Shown piece after piece: positions 40,775-48,164 of a DNA stretch of 51,957 nt. How positions within the stretch are numbered: the first letter of the stretch is position 1; each line of letters starts with the position of its first letter. Source of the stretch: Pseudonocardiaceae bacterium YIM PH 21723 (GTDB lineage: Bacteria; Actinomycetota; Actinomycetes; Mycobacteriales; Pseudonocardiaceae); the NCBI GenBank assembly GCA_003600225.1, contig QZFT01000054.1:1-51957 (forward strand), in the 5' to 3' direction. Made by a program: the position numbers and the translations under genes. A model generated the notes under the pieces. The model was given only the letters and a program-made list of their open reading frames with translations. It had not been told where the DNA came from and did not search any database.

Positions 40775-40990
40775 GGTTGGCCCGCCTCCGTCTTGGGAAA
40801 TTCGTCCCAGGTCCGCCCGTCCAGGTCTCGACCGCCTGCCTTCGAATTGTGGCCGCCAACCTGTTTGAAGAAGAACGCGACGCTCGCGCCTGCGCACTGG
40901 TCTCGTAGCGCACCCGGTGACCGGGTTCCAGGTCGCCCCGGCTGTTCCGTCGTCTCCTCGCGTCCATTCGATCTTCGTTGAGGTGCTCAT
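40771..40990 (-). pseudogene. Decayed DUF5131 (phage Gp37/Gp68-type) gene
   Basis: The N-terminus (STKIEWT...ATWNPVTGC, from ATG 40,990) is the hallmark beginning of DUF5131 proteins. In another frame near the end, FFFKQVGGHNSKAGGRDLDG followed by RTWDEFP is the hallmark C-terminus. The roughly 200 residues normally between them are missing, and the two pieces are out of frame. This is a large internal deletion plus frameshift. Confidence 0.75.
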
Positions 40991-41307
40991 GCGAGGTCCT
41001 CACCTATGTACGAGAGGCACCAGTCGCAGCCGTCGCATTCGTGTGGCTGGCCGGTGAGGATGGCGATCAGCTCGGTGGCCACGTCGTCACCGGCTTTCAT
41101 GCGGTCCCAGGTGTCGTGGTCCAGGTCGTCGAGCACCGTGAACGGGTCCTTGGCCCGGCCGTGGTCGCACAGGTCGTCCAGCACGCTGACCAGGCGGGGC
41201 CAGTCGTCGCTGGCGTCGAAGGCGCCGCTCCACTCGGGGTAGAGCTGGGCGAGCGCGATGGAGACCTGTTCTTCGAAGGTGTCGGTGTACCGGTTCATGA
41301 GGGTCAT
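40987..41307 (-). CDS. Unknown protein upstream of the DUF5131 remnant (106 aa)
   Basis: This acidic protein (FEEQVSIALAQLYPEWSGAF, VLDDLDHDTWDRMKAGDDV) ends with CDGCDWC, a possible metal site. It overlaps the remnant start by ATGA. ATG 41,307 or ATG 41,298 is the start. The function is unknown. Confidence 0.65.
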   Translation of the reverse strand: MTLMNRYTDTFEEQVSIALAQLYPEWSGAFDASDDWPRLVSVLDDLCDHGRAKDPFTVLDDLDHDTWDRMKAGDDVATELIAILTGQPHECDGCDWCLSYIGEDLA

Positions 41308-41375
41308 GTCTGCCGTCCTTGCTCGGGAATCTGGTCGGGTGATCCACGGCTGCGGTGGAACGTGCGGAACGAGAA

Positions 41376-41406
41376 AGGGCGGGTCTCCTAGTGGAGGCCC
41401 GCCCTG
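41376..41406 (-). terminator. Hairpin terminator upstream of the 41,307 gene
   Basis: AGGGCGGGTCTCC (41,376-41,389) pairs with GGAGGCCCGCCC (to 41,405) with one mismatch and a TAGT loop. It follows the stop codon at 41,418 on the minus strand and has T-rich sequence after it on that strand. Confidence 0.75.
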
Positions 41407-41417
41407 TTCGCCGGCGG

Positions 41418-41669
41418 TTACTGCTCGATGTTCAGCAGGCTCCGGACGGTGTCGGTGATGACTCCGGAGAGGTGGGCGGACAGCTTGCGCAACTCCGCGT
41501 TGGTCGAGCCGTCCTTGATCTCGTCCAGGAGTTTCTGCGCCCTGGTGACCTGCAGGTCACCGTCGGGAGCGCCTTCGGCCTGGTTCTGCGTTGCCGTGCA
41601 GAGGCAATCCACGGCGCCGATGAGCAGCAGCATCTGCTCCGGGCGGACCTGTTCCTGCAGCTGGTTCAT
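41418..41669 (-). CDS. Small helical protein (83 aa)
   Basis: ATG 41,669 overlaps the preceding stop (ATGA). The product is helical (EQMLLLIGAVDCLCTATQNQ, NAELRKLSAHLSGVITDTVR). The function is unknown; membership of the transfer operon is implied by coupling. Confidence 0.65.
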   Translation of the reverse strand: MNQLQEQVRPEQMLLLIGAVDCLCTATQNQAEGAPDGDLQVTRAQKLLDEIKDGSTNAELRKLSAHLSGVITDTVRSLLNIEQ

Positions 41670-42343
41670 CACTGTCCACCGCCGTAAGCCAGGTCCGCCT
41701 GGATCTGGGTGTCGCTCGTCTTGGTCCTCGGTCGGTCGGGCATGGCGACCGGGACGTAGATGGTGTTCGGCTTCGGCCGGCGCACCGCCAGCAGTGACAA
41801 CAGGCCCCAGGCCAGAACGACCAGAGCGGCCGTCACCGGCCGATGCAACGGCTCAGCAGTCGCCGCCCAGACCATGTAGGTAGTGGCTGCGCCGTAGCCC
41901 AGCCACATCAGCTGCCCGCCGATGTTCTTCGAGATCGCGGCGAGGAAGATGACGCCTCCCACCAGGACATACAGCCATTCCGCTGTATGCGTGCTGATCG
42001 GCACGCCCTGGGTGTGCGCGGTGATCCAGTGGTGGACCGGGCTGGCCACCAGCTTCGAGATGGGCGCGATGCGGTCGACATCGCCGTGGACATCGCCAGT
42101 GCTCAGCCAGCGCATGAACCGGCTGGCCGCGCTGATCCCGATCAGGAACATCAGCAGCACACCGATGACGGTGCCGGCCAGCTCGGCCGCGCCGGACGGG
42201 TCTTCCTTGAACGCGAGCCGAAGATCCTTACCTCGGGCGCGGATCCAGGCCAGCAGGTCCATCGACCAGCGCGGCCAGTGCGACTTCATCGCGGTCTCGA
42301 CGTTCTTGTTCGGGTCGTTCTCCGTGGGCGAGGTGGTGTACAC
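41669..42343 (-). CDS. Multi-pass membrane protein of transfer region
   Basis: This 224-residue protein from GTG 42,343 has about four transmembrane helices (TVIGVLLMFLIGISAASRFM, LYVLVGGVIFLAAI, LMWLGYGAATTYMVW, ALVVLAWGLLSLLAV). A cytosolic C-terminus follows. Its neighbours are the TraB-like ATPase and small operon genes, so a role in the transfer channel or plasmid spreading is plausible. Confidence 0.75.
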   Translation of the reverse strand: MYTTSPTENDPNKNVETAMKSHWPRWSMDLLAWIRARGKDLRLAFKEDPSGAAELAGTVIGVLLMFLIGISAASRFMRWLSTGDVHGDVDRIAPISKLVASPVHHWITAHTQGVPISTHTAEWLYVLVGGVIFLAAISKNIGGQLMWLGYGAATTYMVWAATAEPLHRPVTAALVVLAWGLLSLLAVRRPKPNTIYVPVAMPDRPRTKTSDTQIQADLAYGGGQ

Positions 42344-42394
42344 CCTGTTCTCCTTCGGTGCGGCGGCGGTGGTGGAGTGGTGAATGGAGACGAA

Positions 42395-42430
42395 GCAGGG
42401 GCGGACCTCCTGGTGGAGGTCCGCCCCTGC
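42395..42430 (-). terminator. Hairpin terminator after TraB-like gene's downstream gene boundary
   Basis: A perfect 16-bp stem (42,395-42,410 with 42,415-42,430) and TGGT loop. It lies 15 nt beyond the stop of the TraB-like gene and before the next minus-strand gene. Confidence 0.85.
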
Positions 42431-42444
42431 GGGGTGGTGCTGGT

Positions 42445-44676
42445 TCAGCTGGCGCCGGTCGGCTGGTCGATCGGCTCGTAGACGCCGTGTTCGTCCTTGC
42501 GGACCAGGCCTTTCTTAACCAGGCCAGACAGTGCCTCCTTGACTGTGCTGGGGGCGGACTCGGCGGCATCCACGATCTCGCCGGTACGGCTGAGACCGTC
42601 CTTCAGCAGCTGTAGGACCTCGGCCTGGCTCGGGGTGAGCTGAACCGTGGCGGTTGCCTTAGCGCGCTGTACCCAGGAACCGACGTTCTTCTTCGGGCTG
42701 CTGGAGCGGCCCTGAAGCTTGGCCTGCAGCTCCTCCAGCGTGGCTGGGAACTCGTGCGTGGAGTTCGCGCCGCCGACCTGCCAACGGCCGTTGACCGCCG
42801 GGCCGAGCACCTTCTCGATCGCCGCCTGGTCGGCCGCGCTGATCGGTGGGCACTGGGCAAAAGCCTCGGTGAAGGCCCTGTCCGCCGTGTACGGCGGCAC
42901 GGGCTCTCCCTCGTCGGCCATGCGCTTCGCGTCGGCTTCGCTGGGCAGCCAGTCCCAGCGCACCGGGGAGTCCTTGTAGGAGTGCACCGCCATGCCGGGA
43001 ACCGGCCGGGGCGGGCCGGAGCCGTCATCGACGACCGGCAGGTCCTTCGGGTCGAAGTACAGGCCGGGCACCAGCTCGCTCGCCGACTCGCTATTGATCT
43101 TGAAGGCGATGACCTGGGAGGCGAAAGCGCTGCGGCAGTGCTCCTTGCCCCACTCGGTCTGGTTCTGGCTCTGGTTGAGCGCCACCGGCCACAGGCCCAG
43201 CGCCCGTACGGTGTTGACCGTCTCGGTCCAGATCCGGACTGCCTTGTGGTCACCGGACACGAAGCTGAACTCGTCGTGCAAGAGCATCCAGCCCGGGAGC
43301 TCCTGGGTCGGGAAGATCTGGTCGGCGGCCATTTCCGCGGCCTGCTGGCCTCGTGCGGACATGAGCTGGTCGACCACCCAGGTTGCCTTGAGTGAGTTCT
43401 CCTTGCCGATGATGGACACCCTGGCCCGAGGGGCGATAGCCGTGGAGCTGTTGCCCTTGGGGTCGATGTACAACAGGTTGTAGACGCCGCTGGACATGAC
43501 GACGGTGGTCAGGATGTTCGCGGCACCGGATTTTCCGCCGCCGGTGGAGCCGACGACCATCGTGGGAACCGTGCCCAGGCGGTCGTACACGATCACGTCG
43601 GCCTCGCCGCTGCCGTCCACGCACCGGGCGACGCCGCGGATCACGCCGTTGTCCCAACGCGGGCCGGAGAAGTACCGGACCTTCTCAACCGGGTCGCGGG
43701 TGATGATCGTCAGGCGGGCCATGTGGGCACCGGCTCCGCGCACTGCCTTCTTGAACAGGACCTTCTCGGTGTCCTCACCAAGACCACCGGCCAGCTCGCC
43801 CCGGTTGGCGACCAGGTTCTTGTAGGTCTGTGCGCCGCGCTCCAATTCCACGTCGTAGGTGATGGTGTACTCGTCATCGCGGCGGTTGGTCAGCCGGGAG
43901 TTGGGCGCCTTGCCCTTACTCCTGGCGTTGTTGGCGTCCCAGGCGATGCAGTACGGATCGACCTCTGGCGCCGAGACTGGCGCGGTGGTCTCCTCGCCCT
44001 GGTCCGTAACCGCCTGCTCACCGTCACCGACCTCCGTCTCCTGGTCCTCCGGCTGTTCGGGCTGGAGCCGAGGCACTCCGGGACCGACCGGGTGGGCTTT
44101 CCACCAGCGGGCGCCCAGCACGACGGTCAGCAGAAGGAGAACAAGCAGGTTCAGGTAGGACGGACCGCCCGATCCGATCCAGTAGACCAAGCCTGCCGAG
44201 CAGAAGCCGGCGGCGGCGATCTCGGGCAGCCACGGCCCGCAGCTGCGGTAGTTACGCACCACCACGGTGGTGGCGGTGGCGATCGGCGCGAGGGCCAGGA
44301 CCAGCGCGACGGTGCTCCCCGGAACGTCTGCCACCCAGGTGGCCAGGTGGCCAAGCTGCCAAGCGGTCAGGCCCTCGGTAACGGTGGCCGCGGCCGGGAT
44401 CCACGGGTAGCGGCGACGGGCGTTGCGCTGCCGAATCATCCAGCGGCGTTCCTGCTCGAACTGCTCGTTGGCCGACAACGGCTCGGGATGCGGCGTCTGC
44501 GCCGGGGCCTGGTTGGTCGGCTTCGTCTCGCCGGGGTTCTTGGCACGCTGCGCGGCCTGGTTCTGCGGCGCGGCCGGGGTCGGCTTCTTGAACCGGGTGT
44601 TACGGCTGATCTTGGGCTTGCCGGGGGTCTGGCCGGTGTTCCCGGCGAAGCGGGTCTGTCGAGTCACGGTGGGCAC
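42445..44676 (-). CDS. traB: FtsK/SpoIIIE-type conjugal transfer ATPase (TraB-like)
   Basis: This 743-residue protein from GTG 44,676 has a disordered N-terminus, up to four transmembrane helices (about 94-190), an acidic linker, an ATPase domain with Walker A GSTGGGKSG (376-384) and Walker B WMLLHDEF (about 468-475), and a C-terminal winged helix (about 680-740) like FtsK gamma. This is the actinomycete TraB architecture, which moves double-stranded plasmid DNA between mycelia by recognising clt repeats. Confidence 0.9.
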   Translation of the reverse strand: MPTVTRQTRFAGNTGQTPGKPKISRNTRFKKPTPAAPQNQAAQRAKNPGETKPTNQAPAQTPHPEPLSANEQFEQERRWMIRQRNARRRYPWIPAAATVTEGLTAWQLGHLATWVADVPGSTVALVLALAPIATATTVVVRNYRSCGPWLPEIAAAGFCSAGLVYWIGSGGPSYLNLLVLLLLTVVLGARWWKAHPVGPGVPRLQPEQPEDQETEVGDGEQAVTDQGEETTAPVSAPEVDPYCIAWDANNARSKGKAPNSRLTNRRDDEYTITYDVELERGAQTYKNLVANRGELAGGLGEDTEKVLFKKAVRGAGAHMARLTIITRDPVEKVRYFSGPRWDNGVIRGVARCVDGSGEADVIVYDRLGTVPTMVVGSTGGGKSGAANILTTVVMSSGVYNLLYIDPKGNSSTAIAPRARVSIIGKENSLKATWVVDQLMSARGQQAAEMAADQIFPTQELPGWMLLHDEFSFVSGDHKAVRIWTETVNTVRALGLWPVALNQSQNQTEWGKEHCRSAFASQVIAFKINSESASELVPGLYFDPKDLPVVDDGSGPPRPVPGMAVHSYKDSPVRWDWLPSEADAKRMADEGEPVPPYTADRAFTEAFAQCPPISAADQAAIEKVLGPAVNGRWQVGGANSTHEFPATLEELQAKLQGRSSSPKKNVGSWVQRAKATATVQLTPSQAEVLQLLKDGLSRTGEIVDAAESAPSTVKEALSGLVKKGLVRKDEHGVYEPIDQPTGAS

Positions 44677-44730
44677 GGCGGGTCCTTCCTCGCATGGGGT
44701 TTCTGTGGCTCGTGCTGGCTTCTGGGAAGC

Positions 44731-44772
44731 GCTCGGCCCCGCCCACCGAGGAGAAGGTGGACGGGGCCGAGC
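44731..44772 (-). terminator. Hairpin before TraB-like gene
   Basis: A 17-bp stem (44,731-44,747 with 44,756-44,772) with one mismatch lies between the stop of the 100-residue gene (44,801) and the TraB start (44,676). It would attenuate readthrough into traB. Confidence 0.75.
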
Positions 44773-44800
44773 GGAGCCCGGACAACAGCACGGTCCGGGG

Positions 44801-45103
44801 TCAGGCGTGGCCGAGCGAGGCCTTGGACGCTGTACCGAGCAGGAAGTTGCCCTCGTAGGCCGCGCGCACTACCGCGCCACCCACACCGACCTTCTCTGCA
44901 ACATCGGCCAGGTTGTCCAGGGTGGCGTTGATCCGGTCCCTGCACACCGCCAGCGAGTCGAGGAGGCCACACCAGCCGTGGTTCTCGAACTCGCCCAGCA
45001 TCTTCTCGGTTTCCTGATACATGGTGGCCAGGTCGTCGGCCGCGAGCTTGAACATCTCCGCGATCGCGTCGGTACCCGCGTCAGCGGTCATGGTGATCGT
45101 CAT
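44801..45103 (-). CDS. Small helical protein (100 aa) of the transfer operon
   Basis: The product from ATG 45,103 is mainly helical (AGTDAIAEMFKLAADDLATM, LADVAEKVGVGGAVVRAAYE) with a Trp-Cys-Gly turn in the middle. Its length and helical hairpin recall WXG-like proteins but there is no WXG signature. Its job is unknown. Confidence 0.65.
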   Translation of the reverse strand: MTITMTADAGTDAIAEMFKLAADDLATMYQETEKMLGEFENHGWCGLLDSLAVCRDRINATLDNLADVAEKVGVGGAVVRAAYEGNFLLGTASKASLGHA

Positions 45104-45118
45104 GAAGACACCTGCTTT

Positions 45119-46324
45119 CTAGGCGAAGACCGCTTCGGGTCCAGGGACATAGGGGTGCTGGTCGTAGGCGGCGGATCCGGCGTCACCCTGGTGCTGGGCC
45201 TGGCCCGCGAGGTCGCGGGCCGTGCCTTCGACATCAGTCATGAGCGGCACGCTGTCCCGCAATGGAGCGACGACCTCGACGCCCCACTTCCGGCCTTCCA
45301 TCTCGTCGGCCATCCCGGCGAGGTTCTGCCCATACTGGGCGGCCTGATCGGCCAGCCTGGTCAGGGATTGCACTGCCTGCTGGTACACCGTGGCATCTCC
45401 TTTTGTGCTGGTTGTGGCAGCTGCGGCCACGGGCTGTGACGCAGAGGTGTCAGCTGCCTCGGGGGTCGCGGACTCGGGCTTCGGAGCGTCGTTACGGGCG
45501 CCCTCTTCCCGGATCGGCGGTGACTCGGGCTCCGCCGGATCCGGCAGGGCGTCGGTAGGGACGGACGCCGTGGCCGGCGCAGCCTGCGGGGGGACCTGGC
45601 TTGCCGCCTGGCCCGTTTCGGCAGGCTGAGCATCGGCCTCCGCGTGGCCACTGGGTTCGTCCTTCTCCGCATCCGGCGTCGTCGGCGTGGAAGGAGGCGG
45701 CGGGGTGGCGGTGTCACCGGGCTCCGGCTGGTTCTCCGAGCCGGTAGCCGGCTTGTTCTGGTTAGGCTGCTCCGGCGTCTGCTCGCCGGTGGGCTTGTCC
45801 GTTCCCGTGTCCTCAGGTTTGGCGGAGCTGGAGTTCTGGCCCGTCTGCGATCCCACCGGGGGCGGAGTCGCTTCGGGCTGGTCGCTCTGCTGGTTCTGCG
45901 CGGCTTCGGCTTCCTTGCGTTGGCGCCGCTCGCTGAGGTCGATGACGGGCAGGCCTTCCCGTTCGATGAAGCGCTGGATGGCGCGTTCACCACGTTCCAG
46001 CTTGCGCTGCTGCTTTTCTCGCCACTTCGCGTCGCGGTGCTCTGCGGTCTCGTCGAACCACATGCGTTTGCGGGCGGCGCGGTGTTCCAGTCGCTGCTGG
46101 ACCGCGGCGCAGCCGTTGGCCCACAACGAGTTCCACATCAGCCCGAAGGCACCGCGGCCCTTGGGCGTTCCGTTGCTGCGGTAACCGCCGCCACTGGTTT
46201 CGTGGCGCATGCGGGCCTTGGCCAGCGCGGGCGGCTCCTTACCGCTGGCGTAGGCCGTGGTGTCGACTTTGCCCTTGGTGAAGATCCAGGCCAGGACCAT
46301 GCACGTGATCATGAGTGGTTCCAC
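45119..46324 (-). CDS. Membrane-anchored protein with long Pro/Gln-rich linker (401 aa)
   Basis: GTG 46,324 has a strong AAAGGAG site. A short hydrophobic N-terminus (LMITCMVLAWIFTKG) anchors the protein. A basic helical region (KWREKQQRKLERGERAIQRF) follows, then about 170 residues of Pro, Glu and Gln, and a C-terminal helical domain (VQSLTRLADQAAQYGQNLAG). The make-up suits a spacer protein of the transfer apparatus. The family is not recognised. Confidence 0.75.
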   Translation of the reverse strand: MEPLMITCMVLAWIFTKGKVDTTAYASGKEPPALAKARMRHETSGGGYRSNGTPKGRGAFGLMWNSLWANGCAAVQQRLEHRAARKRMWFDETAEHRDAKWREKQQRKLERGERAIQRFIEREGLPVIDLSERRQRKEAEAAQNQQSDQPEATPPPVGSQTGQNSSSAKPEDTGTDKPTGEQTPEQPNQNKPATGSENQPEPGDTATPPPPSTPTTPDAEKDEPSGHAEADAQPAETGQAASQVPPQAAPATASVPTDALPDPAEPESPPIREEGARNDAPKPESATPEAADTSASQPVAAAATTSTKGDATVYQQAVQSLTRLADQAAQYGQNLAGMADEMEGRKWGVEVVAPLRDSVPLMTDVEGTARDLAGQAQHQGDAGSAAYDQHPYVPGPEAVFA

Positions 46325-46354
46325 GGAGGCTCCTTTCTGAGGTGCGGGAACACG

Positions 46355-46418
46355 TGCGCCGGACGGGACTCGAACCCCTCCACCAGTGGTGACTGGTGCC
46401 AGACCTGGATTTCGGCGC
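46355..46418 (-). other. tRNA-like structure (degenerate tRNA or attachment site)
   Basis: Read on the minus strand, a 64-nt segment begins GCGCCG and ends CGGCGCA, giving a 6-bp acceptor-like pairing. Near the 3' end GGGTTCGAGTCCC is a classical T-arm. In the middle CACCAGT-CACC-ACTGGTG is a strong hairpin. It lacks a normal D-arm and is about 10 nt too short for a functional tRNA. It could be a relic or an attP-type site. It lies between two transfer genes. Confidence 0.5.
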
Positions 46419-46431
46419 TGCCCGAGATGGG

Positions 46432-46902
46432 CTAGGAGAGGGCGGTGATGGCCGTGGTTCCGGCCCAGTGGACGAACTGGTCGACGAAGCTGTAGATCCC
46501 GGGAAGCCCGGCGATGAACGTGCCCGCCAGGGCCAGCCCGAACATCACCGCCAGGGCGCGGGTCTTGGTCTTGGCGCTGATGCCGGCCTTTTTGAGCTTG
46601 ATGTAGGTCCACAAGCCGACGACCAGGAAGAGGCCGCCGACCACACTGGCGCCGGTGGCCTGGGTTCCGAACTGCTGGCTCTGCGTCATGGCGCTGGTGG
46701 CGCCGTGGACGAAGGTCTTGCCGAGCCAGCCGCCGGCGCTACCGCCGACACCGAAGCCTCCGATGAGGCCGAACCACGCGGCCACCTTGTCCCAGGCGAC
46801 GCCTTGGCCGGGCACGTCGAGGTAGACCAGGGCGACGCCGACAACCAGCAGGATCGCCCCGAGGCCGAGGATGGAGGTGGGGATGAACATGGACCACGAC
46901 AT
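46432..46902 (-). CDS. Membrane protein of transfer operon (156 aa)
   Basis: This 156-residue protein from ATG 46,902 (AAAGGA upstream) has three or more hydrophobic helices (ILGLGAILLVVGVALVYLDV, ASVVGGLFLVVGLWTYIKL, ALAVMFGLALAGTFIAGL). The position between the Pro-rich protein and two small genes suggests a transfer or spread function. The family is not recognised. Confidence 0.75.
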   Translation of the reverse strand: MSWSMFIPTSILGLGAILLVVGVALVYLDVPGQGVAWDKVAAWFGLIGGFGVGGSAGGWLGKTFVHGATSAMTQSQQFGTQATGASVVGGLFLVVGLWTYIKLKKAGISAKTKTRALAVMFGLALAGTFIAGLPGIYSFVDQFVHWAGTTAITALS

Positions 46903-46922
46903 GGAGTGTCCTTTCTGGACGG

Positions 46923-47360
46923 TCAGAGGATCTGGTAGAGCAGGATCAGCGCGGCGCTGACGGCCAGCGCCGCTTGTGGGGACTGGCGGGCGAGGCGGAA
47001 CGCCCACTCGATCGGATAGGTGAGGGCGAAGACGGTCAGGAAGCTGATGGCGTAGGCGATCCGCTTGGCCGACTTGTCGTTCTCGGTCCAGTCGCCGTTG
47101 AAGGCGTACTCCCAGATCTCCGCCGGGGACGAAGGCCGCTTCCACCAGCGCGGCCGGGTCTCCAGGAATCCCCGGAGTGCCTCCGTGACCCGGACATCCA
47201 TCGGAGCCAGGGGAGTGACCGGCTGGTCCTGGTGCTGCTCGGCGGGCAGCTCGGTCTCCTCGGCCGCACCGGGTGGCGAGCTGATGACGCGGAGGTCAGG
47301 CCGCTGTGCCTGAGTTGCCGGTTTGCGAGGTGGTGTGGGATTGGGTTGGGCGACCGTCAC
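46923..47360 (-). CDS. Small membrane protein (145 aa)
   Basis: From GTG 47,360 the soluble N-terminus (Pro/Gln-rich) is followed by PRWWKRPSSPAEIWEYAFNG and two C-terminal hydrophobic segments (IAYAISFLTVFALTYPIEW, AALAVSAALILLYQIL). Its start overlaps the 3' end of the preceding gene by 65 nt, which is unusual. A downstream ATG near 47,200 (MDVRVTEAL) would avoid the overlap. Confidence 0.6.
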   Translation of the reverse strand: MTVAQPNPTPPRKPATQAQRPDLRVISSPPGAAEETELPAEQHQDQPVTPLAPMDVRVTEALRGFLETRPRWWKRPSSPAEIWEYAFNGDWTENDKSAKRIAYAISFLTVFALTYPIEWAFRLARQSPQAALAVSAALILLYQIL

Positions 47361-47694
47361 AGCCGCGCCTCCTTTCGTTTCGGCGGATACGCAGCTGATC
47401 TGCGCGAAGGGTCTTGTTGGCAGCGGCTTCCTGGATCTCGTGCAGCTCGTTGAGCGCTGCCAGTGCCATGACGTTGATCTGCTGGAGCTTCTTGTCGACC
47501 AGGTCCTGGTCGGGCTGGTGCCGACCAGGCGCGGCCGCGGCCCGCAGGGCGTTGGTGATGGCGGCCAGGCGCTGCCGCTCCTCGGTGGCTTTGCCGTACT
47601 CGGTCAGGAAGCGCTGCCGTTGGCCGGTCACCCGCCGCAGGATCGCGTGGGCGACTCGGACACAACGGCGGGGCGCGGAGGGTGTTTCGGGCAC
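47296..47694 (-). CDS. Unknown basic protein (132 aa)
   Basis: GTG 47,694 has AAGGAG upstream. It is basic and helical (VTGQRQRFLTEYGKATEERQ, LVDKKLQQINVMALAALNEL) and ends in a Ser/Thr-rich tail. It may start the minus-strand transfer transcription unit that reads to 40,475. Confidence 0.6.
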   Translation of the reverse strand: MPETPSAPRRCVRVAHAILRRVTGQRQRFLTEYGKATEERQRLAAITNALRAAAAPGRHQPDQDLVDKKLQQINVMALAALNELHEIQEAAANKTLRADQLRIRRNERRRGCDGRPTQSHTTSQTGNSGTAA

Positions 47695-47740
47695 GGCCGA
47701 CTGCTCCTTCCTGGGGTTTGCGATACGACTTGTCAGGGAG

Positions 47741-47761
47741 GGCAGGTAGCGTTGACCTGCC
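47741..47761. promoter_or_regulatory. GGCAGGT-N7-ACCTGCC palindrome
   Basis: Perfect 7-bp arms lie between divergent genes at 47,694(-) and 47,785(+), 23 bp before the latter. This is a probable operator for both. Confidence 0.6.
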
Positions 47762-47784
47762 AAGACCTGGGAGAGGGGAACTCA

Positions 47785-48075
47785 GTGCAGGGTGCGCGCG
47801 ACCGCTACGAACTGCGGATCGACCGGCTGGACGGCAAACGGCTGATGCACGATCCGGGGCCGTTGACGGAGTTCTTCCGCCTCGACAATGACGAGGACTT
47901 CGAAGAGGTCTGTGGCCGGCACTTCGTGCCGATGGCCTGCGCGGCCGAGCAGACCCGGGTGCGGGACCGGCTGCGGGAGATGCCGTTCCTGGTCAACTAC
48001 GTGCTTCGGGTGCATCACCGCAACCGGTCGGAGCCGGTGGCGTCCTCGCGCTCGGTTCACGGCTGGCAGGAGTAG
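47785..48075 (+). CDS. Unknown protein (96 aa), divergent from transfer operon
   Basis: GTG 47,785 follows GGGAGAGGGG. The product has an alpha-beta pattern (RYELRIDRLDGKRLMHDP, PLTEFFRLDNDEDFEEVCGR) and a C-terminal basic end. The family is not recognised. Its palindromic upstream site suggests co-regulation with the minus-strand genes. Confidence 0.65.
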   Translation: MQGARDRYELRIDRLDGKRLMHDPGPLTEFFRLDNDEDFEEVCGRHFVPMACAAEQTRVRDRLREMPFLVNYVLRVHHRNRSEPVASSRSVHGWQE

Positions 48076-48101
48076 AGCCTGCGGGCGAGCCGTCCAACTC
48101 C

Positions 48102-48141
48102 CACAGTGGCCCGTCCCTGAGTTCAGGGGCGGGGCACTGTG
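48102..48141. terminator. Bidirectional terminator (imperfect 19-bp stem)
   Basis: CACAGTGGCCCGTCCCTGA (48,102-48,120) pairs with 48,123-48,141 with two mismatches. It separates convergent genes ending at 48,075 and 48,165. Confidence 0.75.
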
Positions 48142-48164
48142 AATATGGGCGGATCAGCAGATGA

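Noticed and set aside
40475-40990. A single 171-residue protein
   Set aside because: The first part is a DUF5131 N-terminal fragment and the last 99 residues are a separate lipoprotein with its own start and lipobox.
46355-46433. A functional tRNA gene
   Set aside because: The D-arm is missing, the T-stem has a mismatch and the total length is short. It is kept only as a tRNA-like element.
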